Origin: Chitiniphilus shinanonensis DSM 23277
GTDB taxonomy: Bacteria; Pseudomonadota; Gammaproteobacteria; Burkholderiales; Chitinibacteraceae
Length of the DNA stretch: 64,000 nucleotides
Assembly: GCF_000374805.1 (NCBI RefSeq)
Contig: NZ_KB895340.1
Span: 62,001-126,000 of the forward strand
Reading direction: 5' to 3'
Shown here one piece after another: positions 8,609 to 16,935 of the stretch; the first letter of the stretch is position 1, and the number at the start of each line of letters is the position of its first letter. The notes beneath the pieces are model-generated. The model did not search any database and had not been told where the DNA came from. It saw only the letters and a program-made list of their open reading frames with translations. The position numbers and the translations under genes were made by a program.

Positions 8609-9094
8609 ATGGTTGATATAAATCAGCAGGACGAGCGGCTCAACGCGGCATTGGAGTTGTTCTACTACGCGTACCGCGTGTTCACGGCCCAGCCCGATGC
8701 GTTGCTGGCCGAGCGCGGCTGGGCGCGGGTCCACCATCGAGTGCTGTATTTCGTCGGCCGCGAACCCGGCCTGTCGGTCAACACCCTGATCGCCCGGCTC
8801 GGGGTCAGCAAGCAGGCGCTGCATGGCCCGTTGCGCGATCTGCAAGAGGCCGGGCTGGTGCTGGCCACGCCCTCCGCGCAGGACAAACGGGTACGCTGCC
8901 TGTCGCTGTCGGCCGCCGGCGCCGCGCTGGAGGAGGAAATCTCCAGCGGCCAGCGCGCGCTGCTGGCCGGAATATTCAGCGAGTGCGGCGTTCCCGCCGC
9001 GCAGGGCTGGCAGGCGGTGATGGGCGCCTTGGCCCAGCTGGACCACAGTGTGAACAGACGGCCCGCCGAACAGGATATCCAGCCGATTCTTTGA
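8609..9094 (+). CDS. MarR-family transcriptional regulator
   Basis: 161-residue winged-helix regulator. The recognition region reads RVLYFVGREPGLSVNTLIARLGVSKQALHGPLRDLQEAGLV, followed by the wing (ATPSAQDKRVRCLSLSAAG), the classic MarR layout with dimerising helices at both ends. Such proteins usually repress themselves and neighbours until a small ligand or oxidant releases them. Operator-like palindromes lie directly upstream, one overlapping the start. It is followed by the dihydroorotate dehydrogenase gene after 68 bases and stands opposite the aminotransferase; either may be its target. The ligand is unknown. Confidence 0.9.
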   Translation: MVDINQQDERLNAALELFYYAYRVFTAQPDALLAERGWARVHHRVLYFVGREPGLSVNTLIARLGVSKQALHGPLRDLQEAGLVLATPSAQDKRVRCLSLSAAGAALEEEISSGQRALLAGIFSECGVPAAQGWQAVMGALAQLDHSVNRRPAEQDIQPIL

Positions 9095-9162
9095 TTACGC
9101 GCACGGCAATCCGGGGGACCGCAGCCTAAGCTTGTCCCATTCGGCAAATCTGGAGCCCCCCA

Positions 9163-10110
9163 ATGCCCCCTAATGCCAGCCCCGATCTTGCGACCTCCTT
9201 TCTGGAGCAGCCGCTCGACAACCCGTTGATGAACGCCGCAGGCGTCTGGTGCACGCTGGCCGCGCAGCTCGACGCCCTGGTGGAAAGCAGTGCCGGCGCG
9301 CTGGTCACTAAGAGCTGCACGCTGTCGCGCCGCGATGGCAATGCCGAGCCGCGTTATCGCGCGCTGCCGCTGGGCAGCATCAATTCGATGGGTCTGCCCA
9401 ACGAGGGTTATGCCTATTACCTGGACTACGCCGCCTGCCACGACTACGAACGCAAGCCGCTGTTCGTATCGGTGTCCGGCCTGTCGCTGGACGACAACCT
9501 GACCATCGTCGCCGCCTTGCGCGAGGCGGTGCTGCCGGCGTTCCTGGAATTGAACCTGTCGTGCCCCAACGTCGAAGGCAAGCCGCAGCCCGGCTACGAT
9601 TTCGAGGCGATGGACCAGTTCCTGGCCGAAGTGGCCACCGCCTATCGCCGTCCCTTCGGTGTGAAGCTGCCGCCGTATTTCGACTTCGTCCATTTCGACA
9701 CCGCGGCGGAGATCCTCAACCGCTACGACAACCTCGCCTTTATCACCTGCATCAATTCCATCGGCAATGGTCTGGTGATCGATACCGACAGCGAGAGCAC
9801 CGTGATCCGGCCGAAGGACGGCTTCGGTGGCCTGGGCGGCGACTACGTGCTGCCGACCGCACTGGCCAACGTCAACGCCTTCTACCGTCGCTGCCCCGGC
9901 AAGACCATCATCGGTTGCGGCGGCGTGCAGACCGGCGCGCACGTGTTCCAGCATCTGCTGGCGGGCGCGACGCTGGTTCAGGTCGGCACCGCGCTGCACG
10001 AGGAAGGACCGTCGATCTTCGATCGGCTGCAACACGAGCTGCGCGAATTGATGGCCAAGAAGGGTTACTCGCGCATCGAGGAGTTTCGCGGCCGTCTCAA
10101 GACGTTGTAA
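9163..10110 (+). CDS. pyrD: dihydroorotate dehydrogenase, class 1A (fumarate-type)
   Basis: 315-residue flavoenzyme that oxidises dihydroorotate to orotate in pyrimidine synthesis. The sequence follows the soluble, homodimeric class 1A enzymes closely: NLSCPNVEGKPQ carries the active-site loop Cys, VKLPPYFD the substrate-binding Lys, and NSIGNGL, KPKDGFGGLGG, IIGCGGVQTG and GTALHEEGP line the FMN site. Class 1A enzymes use fumarate as electron acceptor and are known mainly from Lactobacillales and some protists. Beta- and gammaproteobacteria normally use the membrane-bound class 2 enzyme. There is no N-terminal membrane helix. It follows the marR gene and has its own terminator. Confidence 0.9.
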   Translation: MPPNASPDLATSFLEQPLDNPLMNAAGVWCTLAAQLDALVESSAGALVTKSCTLSRRDGNAEPRYRALPLGSINSMGLPNEGYAYYLDYAACHDYERKPLFVSVSGLSLDDNLTIVAALREAVLPAFLELNLSCPNVEGKPQPGYDFEAMDQFLAEVATAYRRPFGVKLPPYFDFVHFDTAAEILNRYDNLAFITCINSIGNGLVIDTDSESTVIRPKDGFGGLGGDYVLPTALANVNAFYRRCPGKTIIGCGGVQTGAHVFQHLLAGATLVQVGTALHEEGPSIFDRLQHELRELMAKKGYSRIEEFRGRLKTL

Positions 10111-10131
10111 TCCCACGCCCTGCCCGGCAAG

Positions 10132-10156
10132 ACGGCGGTCATCGACCGCCGTTTTT
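10132..10156 (+). terminator. rho-independent terminator after pyrD
   Basis: A 9-bp stem, ACGGCGGTC with GACCGCCGT, has an ATC loop and is followed by TTTTT on the plus strand. It lies between pyrD and the convergent alkA. Confidence 0.8.
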
Positions 10157-10172
10157 CGTGGCCGTCATCCGC

Positions 10173-10796
10173 TCAGTACGACACCGGCACCGGGTCCAGG
10201 CTGCGCCACAGGTACCAGGTGGCGACCGAGCGGAACGGTGCCCAGCGCTCGCCCAGCGCCACGATCTCGCGGCGCGACAGGCGCTCGCCATCGTGGTAAT
10301 GCAGGGCGATGGCCTTGAGCAGGCCGATGTCGTCGAGCGGCAGCACATCCGGCCGCATCAGGTGGAAGATCAGGAACATCTCGGCGGTCCAGCGGCCGAT
10401 GCCGCGGATGTCGGTCAGCTCGGCAATCACCGCCTCGTCGTCCATCGCCGCCAGCCGCGCCGAATCCAGGCGTCCCGCCACTTGGTGTCGCGCCAGGTCG
10501 AGCAGGTATTCCACCTTGCGTTGGGACAGCCCACAGGCACGCAATGCGACCAGATCGGCCCCCAGCAGCACCTCGCCTTGTAGTGGCCCGGTCAAAGCGA
10601 CCAGCCGCTGCCAGATGCTGTCGGCGGCCTTCACCGAAATCTGCTGGCCGACGATGGATCGCGCCAGCGTCAGCAGCACATCGCCCCGCCCTTCCAGCGC
10701 CATGCCGGGATAACGGGCGATCAGCGCCGCCATCACCGCATCGTTGCCCGCGAGCGCGCCGCAGGCATCGTCCCAGTACGCTGGCTTGCCCAGCAT
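10173..10796 (-). CDS. alkA: DNA-3-methyladenine glycosylase II (HhH-GPD family)
   Basis: 207-residue base-excision glycosylase that removes alkylated purines. The helix-hairpin-helix LTDIRGIGRWTAEMFL and the catalytic aspartate region VLPLDDIGLLKAI are clear. SIVGQQISVKAA is the usual AlkA/MAG signature. It lacks the extra N-terminal domain of E. coli AlkA, so it is the shorter bacterial form. The ATG at 10796 overlaps the pmbA stop by one base (TGATG), so it is probably translated by coupling behind pmbA. No methyl-DNA response regulator (Ada) lies nearby. Confidence 0.88.
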   Translation of the reverse strand: MLGKPAYWDDACGALAGNDAVMAALIARYPGMALEGRGDVLLTLARSIVGQQISVKAADSIWQRLVALTGPLQGEVLLGADLVALRACGLSQRKVEYLLDLARHQVAGRLDSARLAAMDDEAVIAELTDIRGIGRWTAEMFLIFHLMRPDVLPLDDIGLLKAIALHYHDGERLSRREIVALGERWAPFRSVATWYLWRSLDPVPVSY

Positions 10797-12127
10797 CACT
10801 CGCCGGCCACCGTCATCTTGCCGATCAGGATGGAGCCGACCCGGCGGCTGCTGGAAGTGAGCACATCGTCGCCGATGCCGACGATATCGCAGAACATGTC
10901 GCGCAGGTTGCCAGCCACGGTGATCTCTTCCACCGGGTACTGGATCACGCCGTTCTCCACCCAGAAGCCGGCCGCACCCCGTGAGTAGTCGCCCGTCACC
11001 AGGTTGATGCCGTGCCCCAGCAACTCGGTCACCAGCACGCCGGTGCCCAGTTGCGCGAGCAGTGCGTCGAAGCTGGCGGTCGGCTTGACCAGCAGGTTGT
11101 GCGGGCCGCCGGCGTTGCCGGTGCTGACCATGCCCAGCTTGCGCGCGGAGTAGCTGGACAGGAAATAACCGTCGAGCACGCCGGCACGCACGATGTCGCG
11201 CCGCCGCGTGGCCACGCCCTCGGCGTCGAAGCCGCCGCTGGCCAGGCCCTTTTTCAGGAACGGGTCTTCCACGATCTCGACGCAGGGAGAGAACACCTGT
11301 GTGCCGACGCTGTCCAGCAGGAACGATGACTTGCGGTACAGGCTGGAACCGCTGACCGCCGACACCCAGTGCGACAGCAACGAACTGGCGACCGACGCCT
11401 CGAACAGCACCGGGTACTCGCCGGTCTTGCAACGCCGCGCGCCCAGCCGGCGGACGGTGCGCTCGCCGGCCTTGCGGCCGACGCTGGCCGCGGATTCCAG
11501 ATCGGCCGGATCGCGCGTGGCGCTGTACCAGTAGTCACGCTGCATCGCGCCGTGCTCCTCGGCGATCACCGCGGCGGACAACGAATAACGGGTGCCGCTG
11601 CCGCCGCCGCTGAATCCCAGGCTGTTGGCATAGACCCAGCGCGAGGCATGGGTGGACAGGCTGCCGCCGTCCGAATTGCGGATGCGCGCATCGACCTCGC
11701 GCGCGGCCTGCTCGCAATCACGCGCCAGTTCGATGGCGCCCTCCACCGACAGATCCCACGGGTGGAACAGGTCGAGATCGGGAAAGACCGTGGCCAGCGC
11801 GGCCTGGTCCGGCAGGCCGGCGAACGGGTCTTCGGCGGTATAGCGGGCAATGGCCAGCGCCGCGTGCACGGTGTCCGCCAGCGCCTGCGCAGAAAAATCG
11901 GACGTGCTGGCGTGGCCCTTGCGCTGGCCCAGGTAGACGGTGACGCCCACCCCCTTGTCGCGGTTGTATTCGATGGTTTCCACCTCGCCCAGGCGCACGC
12001 TGACGTTCTGGCCGACCGATTCCGAGATCTCCACATCCGCCGCGGTGGCGCCCTGTGTCCTGGCCTGATCGAGGACTTGCGCGGCGAGCTGCTGCAATTG
12101 CGATTCGCTGAAGGAGAAATCGGACAC
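10796..12127 (-). CDS. pmbA: metalloprotease PmbA/TldE
   Basis: 443-residue partner of TldD. The TldD/TldE complex is a zinc protease that degrades unfolded peptides and trims peptide antibiotics and the CcdA antitoxin. Homology to E. coli PmbA runs end to end: RLGEVETIEYN, LDLFHPWDL, SAAVIAEEHGAMQRDYWY, SGSSLYRKSSFLLDS, YSARKLGM.STGNAGG and VTGDYSRGAAGFWVENGVIQYPVEEIT. The GTG at 12127 (VSDFSFSE) follows AAGGAATTCCC with good spacing and is preferred over an upstream TTG. It is divergent from darP, the same pairing as in E. coli. Confidence 0.93.
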   Translation of the reverse strand: MSDFSFSESQLQQLAAQVLDQARTQGATAADVEISESVGQNVSVRLGEVETIEYNRDKGVGVTVYLGQRKGHASTSDFSAQALADTVHAALAIARYTAEDPFAGLPDQAALATVFPDLDLFHPWDLSVEGAIELARDCEQAAREVDARIRNSDGGSLSTHASRWVYANSLGFSGGGSGTRYSLSAAVIAEEHGAMQRDYWYSATRDPADLESAASVGRKAGERTVRRLGARRCKTGEYPVLFEASVASSLLSHWVSAVSGSSLYRKSSFLLDSVGTQVFSPCVEIVEDPFLKKGLASGGFDAEGVATRRRDIVRAGVLDGYFLSSYSARKLGMVSTGNAGGPHNLLVKPTASFDALLAQLGTGVLVTELLGHGINLVTGDYSRGAAGFWVENGVIQYPVEEITVAGNLRDMFCDIVGIGDDVLTSSSRRVGSILIGKMTVAGE

Positions 12128-12203
12128 GGGAATTCCTTGGCAGTGGAACAAATGAGGGAGGGTCGTTTGGTATCATAACGGTTTTGCAAAAGCCGCCCCA
12201 AAC

Positions 12204-12758
12204 ATGAGCCAGGACGATCCCGACCGCGACGACGACGATATCGAACTCGTGAGCAAGACGCGCATGAAGCGCGAAGCCGAAACCCTGCAATCCCTGGGCG
12301 AGGCCCTGATCCCGCTGGATCGCAAGCACCTGGAAACGCTCGACCTGCCCGACAAGCTGTTCGATGCGCTGCTCGAAGCCAAGCGCCTGAAGGCGCACGG
12401 CGCGATCGCCCGGCAGAAACAATACATCGGCAAGCTGATGCGCCAGGTGGACCCGGCGCCGATCCAGGCGCTGCTCGATACGCTGGCCGGCGTGTCCGAC
12501 CGGCACACCGCCTGGCTGCACCAGCTGGAACGCCTGCGCGAAGCGCTGATCGCCGATCCCAAGCGGCTGGAGGGCTTCGTCGCCGAACATCCCGGCGTGG
12601 ACATCCAGCGCCTGCGCCAGCTGATCCGCAGCGCGCAGAAGGAGCGCGCCGACGCGGCCGCCGGCAAGCAGGTCCCCCCCAAAGCGTTCCGCGAGCTGTT
12701 CCAGTTGTTGAAGGACCATATCGCCGAGCCGCCGCTCTCTTCCCAGGATTCGATATGA
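12204..12758 (+). CDS. darP: ribosome biogenesis factor DarP/YjgA
   Basis: 184-residue DUF615 protein that associates with late 50S ribosomal precursors and promotes peptidyl-transferase centre maturation in E. coli. It opens with an acidic stretch (DDPDRDDDDIE), then the conserved SKTRMKREAETLQSLGEAL segment and the all-helical body ending in FRELFQLLKDHI. The gene faces pmbA across 76 bases. Its stop overlaps the next start by four bases (ATGA), beginning a tightly packed four-gene run. Confidence 0.9.
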   Translation: MSQDDPDRDDDDIELVSKTRMKREAETLQSLGEALIPLDRKHLETLDLPDKLFDALLEAKRLKAHGAIARQKQYIGKLMRQVDPAPIQALLDTLAGVSDRHTAWLHQLERLREALIADPKRLEGFVAEHPGVDIQRLRQLIRSAQKERADAAAGKQVPPKAFRELFQLLKDHIAEPPLSSQDSI

Positions 12759-13414
12759 CCCTCGCCTTGCCCGCCACCTTCGACGCCCTGTTGTTCGACA
12801 TGGACGGCACGCTGATCGACTCCACCCCGTGCGTCGAGCGCATCTGGCGCCGCTGGGCCGCCGACATCGGCATCGAGGCCGACGAACTGATCGCCAACAT
12901 GCACGGCGTGCGTGGTCAGGACACCATCCAGCGCTTCGCCCCCCACGTGGACCAGGAGCGCGAATTCAAGCGTCTGCTCGACTGGGAACTGACCGACCTG
13001 GAAGGCACGCTGCCGGTGACCGGCATCCTCGAACGGATTGCCGAGCTGGACGGCGCGCGGTACGGCATCGTCACGTCGGCGATGCGCCAGTTGGCCACGC
13101 TCAAGCTGGAGTACTGCGGCCTGACGGCGCCCGCCGCCACCGTGTGCAGCGAGGATGTGGCGCGCGGCAAGCCCTATCCCGATCCCTTCCTGCTGGGTGC
13201 CGAGCAGCTGGGCGTCGATCCGACGCGCTGTCTGGCATTCGAGGACGCGCCCAGTGGCGTGCGCGCGGCCAAGACCGCCGGCATGACGGTGATCGCGCTG
13301 ACCACCTCGCACCGCCCCGACCAGTTGGCGGAGGCCGACCTGCTGATCGGCGACTGGCGCGAGCTGCGTTTCGCCACCGATGGCCGCGGCGGCGTCACCG
13401 TGAGTCGCGCATGA
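12755..13414 (+). CDS. HAD-IA family phosphatase, sugar-phosphatase-like
   Basis: 219-residue haloacid dehalogenase-type hydrolase. Motif I DALLFDMDGTLIDST holds the nucleophile and acid/base aspartates. Motif II is IVTSAM. Motif III is GKPYPDPF with the Lys, and motif IV is AFEDAPSGVRAAKTAGM. The helical cap between motifs I and II fits the beta-phosphoglucomutase/YfbT (sugar-phosphatase) branch. The natural substrate cannot be predicted. It is coupled by ATGA overlaps to darP upstream and mogA downstream. Confidence 0.85.
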   Translation: MTLALPATFDALLFDMDGTLIDSTPCVERIWRRWAADIGIEADELIANMHGVRGQDTIQRFAPHVDQEREFKRLLDWELTDLEGTLPVTGILERIAELDGARYGIVTSAMRQLATLKLEYCGLTAPAATVCSEDVARGKPYPDPFLLGAEQLGVDPTRCLAFEDAPSGVRAAKTAGMTVIALTTSHRPDQLAEADLLIGDWRELRFATDGRGGVTVSRA

Positions 13415-14004
13415 CCGTGCTAAAGATCGGCCTCGTGGCCACTTCCGACCGTGCCAGCCAGGGCATCTACCGCGACCAGGGCATCCCGGCGCTGGAGGAC
13501 TGGCTGGCCCGGGCGCTGGCCACACCGTACCAGACCGTGACGCGCCTGATCGCCGACGAACAACCGCAGATCGAGGCCGCGCTGATCGAGCTGATCGATG
13601 CGCAGGGTTGCCACCTGGTGTTGACCACCGGCGGCACCGGCCCGGCACCGCGCGACGTCACGCCCGACGCCACGCTGGCGGTCGCCGATCGCGTGATGCC
13701 CGGCTTCGGCGAACAGATGCGCCAGGTCAGCCTGCACTTCGTGCCGACCGCCCTGCTCTCGCGCCAGATCGGCGCGATCCGCGGCGCCAGCCTGATCCTC
13801 AACCTGCCGGGCCAGCCAAAGTCGATCAAGGAAACGCTGGAAGGCGTGAAGGATGCATCGGGCGTCACCGTAGTGCCTGGCGTGTTCGCCGCCGTGCCGT
13901 ACTGCCTGGAGCTGCTCGGCGCTCCCCGGGTCGATACCCATCCCCAGGTGGTGGCGGCATTCCGCCCAAAATCCGCCTCCGTGCCCAAGGAACCGCTTGC
14001 ATGA
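13411..14004 (+). CDS. mogA: molybdopterin adenylyltransferase
   Basis: 197-residue enzyme of molybdenum cofactor synthesis. It activates molybdopterin by adenylylation before molybdate insertion. The N-terminus KIGLVATSDRASQGIYRDQG, the nucleotide motif TTGGTGPAPRDVTPDAT, and NLPGQPKSIKETL near the end are characteristic of MogA rather than MoaB. Presence of this gene implies molybdoenzymes elsewhere in the genome. It starts within the stop of the HAD gene and its stop overlaps the esterase start. Confidence 0.93.
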   Translation: MTVLKIGLVATSDRASQGIYRDQGIPALEDWLARALATPYQTVTRLIADEQPQIEAALIELIDAQGCHLVLTTGGTGPAPRDVTPDATLAVADRVMPGFGEQMRQVSLHFVPTALLSRQIGAIRGASLILNLPGQPKSIKETLEGVKDASGVTVVPGVFAAVPYCLELLGAPRVDTHPQVVAAFRPKSASVPKEPLA

Positions 14005-14678
14005 GCCAGAACGAACTGTTGCCCTGCGTGGAAATCGAAACCGGCGCCGACCCGGTCGCCAGTGTGATCTGGCTGCATGGCCTGGGCGCCGACGGCAACG
14101 ACTTCGCGCCGGTGGTGCCCGAGTTGGGTCTGCCCGACAACCTGCCACTGCGATTCGTGTTCCCCCATGCGCCGTACATGCCGATCACCTGCAACAACGG
14201 CTACGTGATGCGCGCCTGGTACGACATCGTGTACTTCGACAGCATCGATCGCCACGCCGACGAAGCCGGCGTAATGCAGTCGGTGACCCTGGTGCGCGAC
14301 CTGATCGCGCGCGAGAACGAACGCGGCGTACCGACCGAGCGCATCGTGCTGGCCGGCTTCTCGCAAGGCGGCGCCATCGCCTACACCGCCGGGTTGCTGC
14401 ACCCGCAGCGCCTGGCCGGCATCGTGGCCCTGTCCACCTATTTGCCGATCCCGCGCCTGATCGACGAATCCCGCGATACCGCCAACGCGCAGACGCCGAT
14501 CTTCGCCGGCCATGGCACCGCCGATCCGGTGGTGCCCCTCGCCCTGGGACAGGCCGCGCAGCAGCGCGTGGCCGCGCTGGGACACCCGGTACAATGGCAG
14601 ACCTACCCGATGCAGCACTCGGTGTGCCTGCCGGAGATCCAGCACATCGGTGCCTTCCTGCAACGCGTACTGGCCTGA
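14001..14678 (+). CDS. alpha/beta-hydrolase, phospholipase/carboxylesterase family
   Basis: 225-residue serine hydrolase of the carboxylesterase/acyl-protein thioesterase type. The oxyanion-side motif is IWLHGLGADGNDF. The nucleophile lies in GFSQGGAIA, the Asp in GHGTADPVV, and the His in YPMQHSVCLPE, so the triad is complete. Such enzymes cleave short-chain esters or acyl-thioesters; the physiological target is not known. It is the last gene of the darP run and is followed by a very strong terminator. Confidence 0.9.
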   Translation: MSQNELLPCVEIETGADPVASVIWLHGLGADGNDFAPVVPELGLPDNLPLRFVFPHAPYMPITCNNGYVMRAWYDIVYFDSIDRHADEAGVMQSVTLVRDLIARENERGVPTERIVLAGFSQGGAIAYTAGLLHPQRLAGIVALSTYLPIPRLIDESRDTANAQTPIFAGHGTADPVVPLALGQAAQQRVAALGHPVQWQTYPMQHSVCLPEIQHIGAFLQRVLA

Positions 14679-14689
14679 GCGGCAACGCG

Positions 14690-14733
14690 CCCCAACAAAA
14701 ACGCCCTCACAGACGAGGGCGTTTTTGTTGGGG
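14690..14733. terminator. strong bidirectional terminator
   Basis: A 19-bp perfect stem (14690-14708 with 14715-14733) has a 6-base loop and A5/T5 tracts inside it, placed between convergent genes. It should stop transcription from both sides. Confidence 0.9.
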
Positions 14734-14742
14734 CCGGCCGGA

Positions 14743-16452
14743 CTACTTGATGACCTGCAAGGCCACCCAGATCCAGTCCACGCCCTTTTCCAGCACCGAA
14801 CCCAGACTGACAGTGAAACTGCGATCGCGCGCCTGCACCCGGTAGAGGCGGTCGCTGGCGTAATCCGCGCCATACAGGATCAGCGTATTCATGTTGCCGC
14901 CATCCTGGCCGCGATATGGCAAGTACAGCGCCAGCTTCTGCGCCGGCAGCTCGGCGCCGAGGTCGGACAGCTCCGTCACCACCATTGGCTCGTTGCGCGC
15001 GCCGCCGTTTGCCTGCTGGATGCTGACCGCCACCGGCGTGGCGGACAACACCTGGATCCCCGTATAGATCTCGTCGTTGCCGCGTCGCGCCAGCCGGCGT
15101 ACCACGCCCACCTGCCAGTTCTGGCCGTCACCCAGCCGCACCCCGAGCAAGCGTCCGGGGCGCACCCAGTCGTTCTCGGAATAGCGCAGCACCGCGCCGA
15201 AGCCACCTTTCGATTCGTTCTCGATCAGCCACGACTGGTATTCGACGCGTGGCGCACCGATGGTCCCGGTGGGGGTCTGTTGCAGCTTGGAGCGGGTTCG
15301 CGCCGAGACGAAGCCATACAGCCGCATGTCCATCAGCTCGTCGTAATCGACCTGGGTGCGGGTCTCGGTCGGCTGGCGGCTGTGCTTCTCGTTGTCGGCG
15401 CGCACCTGCTGGCAGATCACGTCCAGCCCGTGCACCACGTCTGCCGCCTTCTTCACGTCGTAGCGCTCGCTGCGCTGGATCTGCGCGTTGCGGATCGACA
15501 TGGTCCAGAAGGTGTCCAGGTGCTTGAGCAGTTCCAGGCACGACGGCGCGCGACAATCGCTGCCCAGGCCCAGATCCGCCGGCGCGACGCCGGATTCCAG
15601 GCGCTTGATGACCTCCTGCACCTCGTGCAGCAGATCGAACAGGCCCCAATAGCGATACGGCTCACCGGTGGATTCCGGCTGGATCTTCTGCGGCCCCTGG
15701 GGTTCTTGCAGGTTGACGCAGAAGTGGTCGCGGTCCTCCTGGTGGCGGCGATTGATCTGGACCAGCTTGGACCAGTTGTCCAGCCACTGGTCCACCCAGT
15801 CGAGCTGGCGCACCGACAGGTTGTTGGCCGACAGCGTCGCCAGCATCAGCAGCTGGATGTACTCGTCGGCGCAGGAGCTGACCACCTTGTCGCGCACCGG
15901 GTAGAGCGCGAACGGATTGCTGTCGAAGCCCTCGATCTCGGACAGGCGATAGAACCGATGCGCCAGCGTCCACAGCTTGCCGGGCACCTTTTCGAAGCGG
16001 AAGTAGTGCCATTTGGCTTCGAGGGCGATGTAGTGCAGGCTGCGCGCCAGTACCAGCGGCATGTGCTCGGAAAAGCCCGCAGTGCGGTAGACCTCGTCGC
16101 CTTCATGCTCGATGAAGCGCTGGTAGCTTTCGATCATGTGTTGCGAAAAGCCGACGATGTCGCGCCACAGCCGCTGCTCCATGTCCTTGGCCATGCGTGG
16201 GTTGGAGACATACTGGAAGCGGATCGCCTCGAACGCCGGCTGCACCATGTTGTCCACCAGCACCAGCGCCTGCAGCGATTCGAAGTCCGGCTTGGCGGGG
16301 TGTTCCAGGTACTTGGCGACCGCCTCGCCGACCTTGTCCAGCTGGGTTTGTGGATCCAAAGTCTCGATGCGCCGACACCAGGCCACGGCAACCTTGGGGC
16401 TGGAAAGCGGCGATTTCTCGCGGGAGAGCAGGCTGGTGATGAATTCACGCAT
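14743..16452 (-). CDS. conserved protein with C-terminal PilZ-like domain
   Basis: 569-residue soluble protein, mostly helical over the first 380 residues. Near residue 412 the segment LIENESKGGFGAVLRY, followed by VRPGRLLGVRLGD and WQVGVVRRLARRGNDEIYTGIQ, resembles the (D/N)xSxxG loop and beta-barrel of PilZ domains, which bind cyclic di-GMP. The upstream RTRSK could supply the arginine motif. The key Asp is Asn here, so binding is uncertain. The ATG at 16452 is 13 bases after the stop of the SpoIIAA-like gene, so they form a two-gene unit. Its biological role is not known to me. Confidence 0.6.
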   Translation of the reverse strand: MREFITSLLSREKSPLSSPKVAVAWCRRIETLDPQTQLDKVGEAVAKYLEHPAKPDFESLQALVLVDNMVQPAFEAIRFQYVSNPRMAKDMEQRLWRDIVGFSQHMIESYQRFIEHEGDEVYRTAGFSEHMPLVLARSLHYIALEAKWHYFRFEKVPGKLWTLAHRFYRLSEIEGFDSNPFALYPVRDKVVSSCADEYIQLLMLATLSANNLSVRQLDWVDQWLDNWSKLVQINRRHQEDRDHFCVNLQEPQGPQKIQPESTGEPYRYWGLFDLLHEVQEVIKRLESGVAPADLGLGSDCRAPSCLELLKHLDTFWTMSIRNAQIQRSERYDVKKAADVVHGLDVICQQVRADNEKHSRQPTETRTQVDYDELMDMRLYGFVSARTRSKLQQTPTGTIGAPRVEYQSWLIENESKGGFGAVLRYSENDWVRPGRLLGVRLGDGQNWQVGVVRRLARRGNDEIYTGIQVLSATPVAVSIQQANGGARNEPMVVTELSDLGAELPAQKLALYLPYRGQDGGNMNTLILYGADYASDRLYRVQARDRSFTVSLGSVLEKGVDWIWVALQVIK

Positions 16453-16465
16453 CTTGGATGTCTGG

Positions 16466-16840
16466 TTATGTTGAGACTGGCGCTCGATCGGTGTCGCTGT
16501 CGACCAGCCACAACTTCGCGCTTTCGAGATCCGGGAACAGCTCGATCTGCGCATCGGTGAACAGTTGGGCCAGCCAGGCGGACCACGTGACCCACTGATC
16601 GTTGGTCAGGATCGCCACCTTGCCGAAATCCTGCCGATGGGACCGGCTGAAACGCACTTCCTCGACCGCCATGTCGATCGTGTAGCTTAGCATTTCTGTC
16701 AGATCGAACAGTAAATTTGCGCGTCCGCGGAAGCGTATTTCATACAGTACGTTTTCCTCGAATTCACGAAAATCGCCCAGCGTGAACTCGCCCAGCACGG
16801 CGACATGCACGAAGTTCTGCTCGTGAGTGATGGTGATCAT
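16466..16840 (-). CDS. SpoIIAA/STAS-like protein
   Basis: 124-residue protein resembling the SpoIIAA-like family: an alternating strand-helix pattern with VHVAVLGEFTLGDFREFEENV, ANLLFDLTEMLSYTIDMAVEEVRF and KVAILTNDQWVTWSAWLAQLF. The family shares the STAS fold with anti-anti-sigma factors but usually lacks the phosphorylatable serine. No nearby anti-sigma kinase is seen. It is the first gene of a two-gene unit with the PilZ-like protein, which suggests a shared signalling role. Confidence 0.7.
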   Translation of the reverse strand: MITITHEQNFVHVAVLGEFTLGDFREFEENVLYEIRFRGRANLLFDLTEMLSYTIDMAVEEVRFSRSHRQDFGKVAILTNDQWVTWSAWLAQLFTDAQIELFPDLESAKLWLVDSDTDRAPVST

Positions 16841-16935
16841 GATCCAGCCCTCCCGACGTTACCGACAATCTCCAGTTGTCAGCATAGCCCGTCCGGCCAG
16901 CGAACGGTTGGCGCGAGCGCGCCCTTCGTCGGTGG

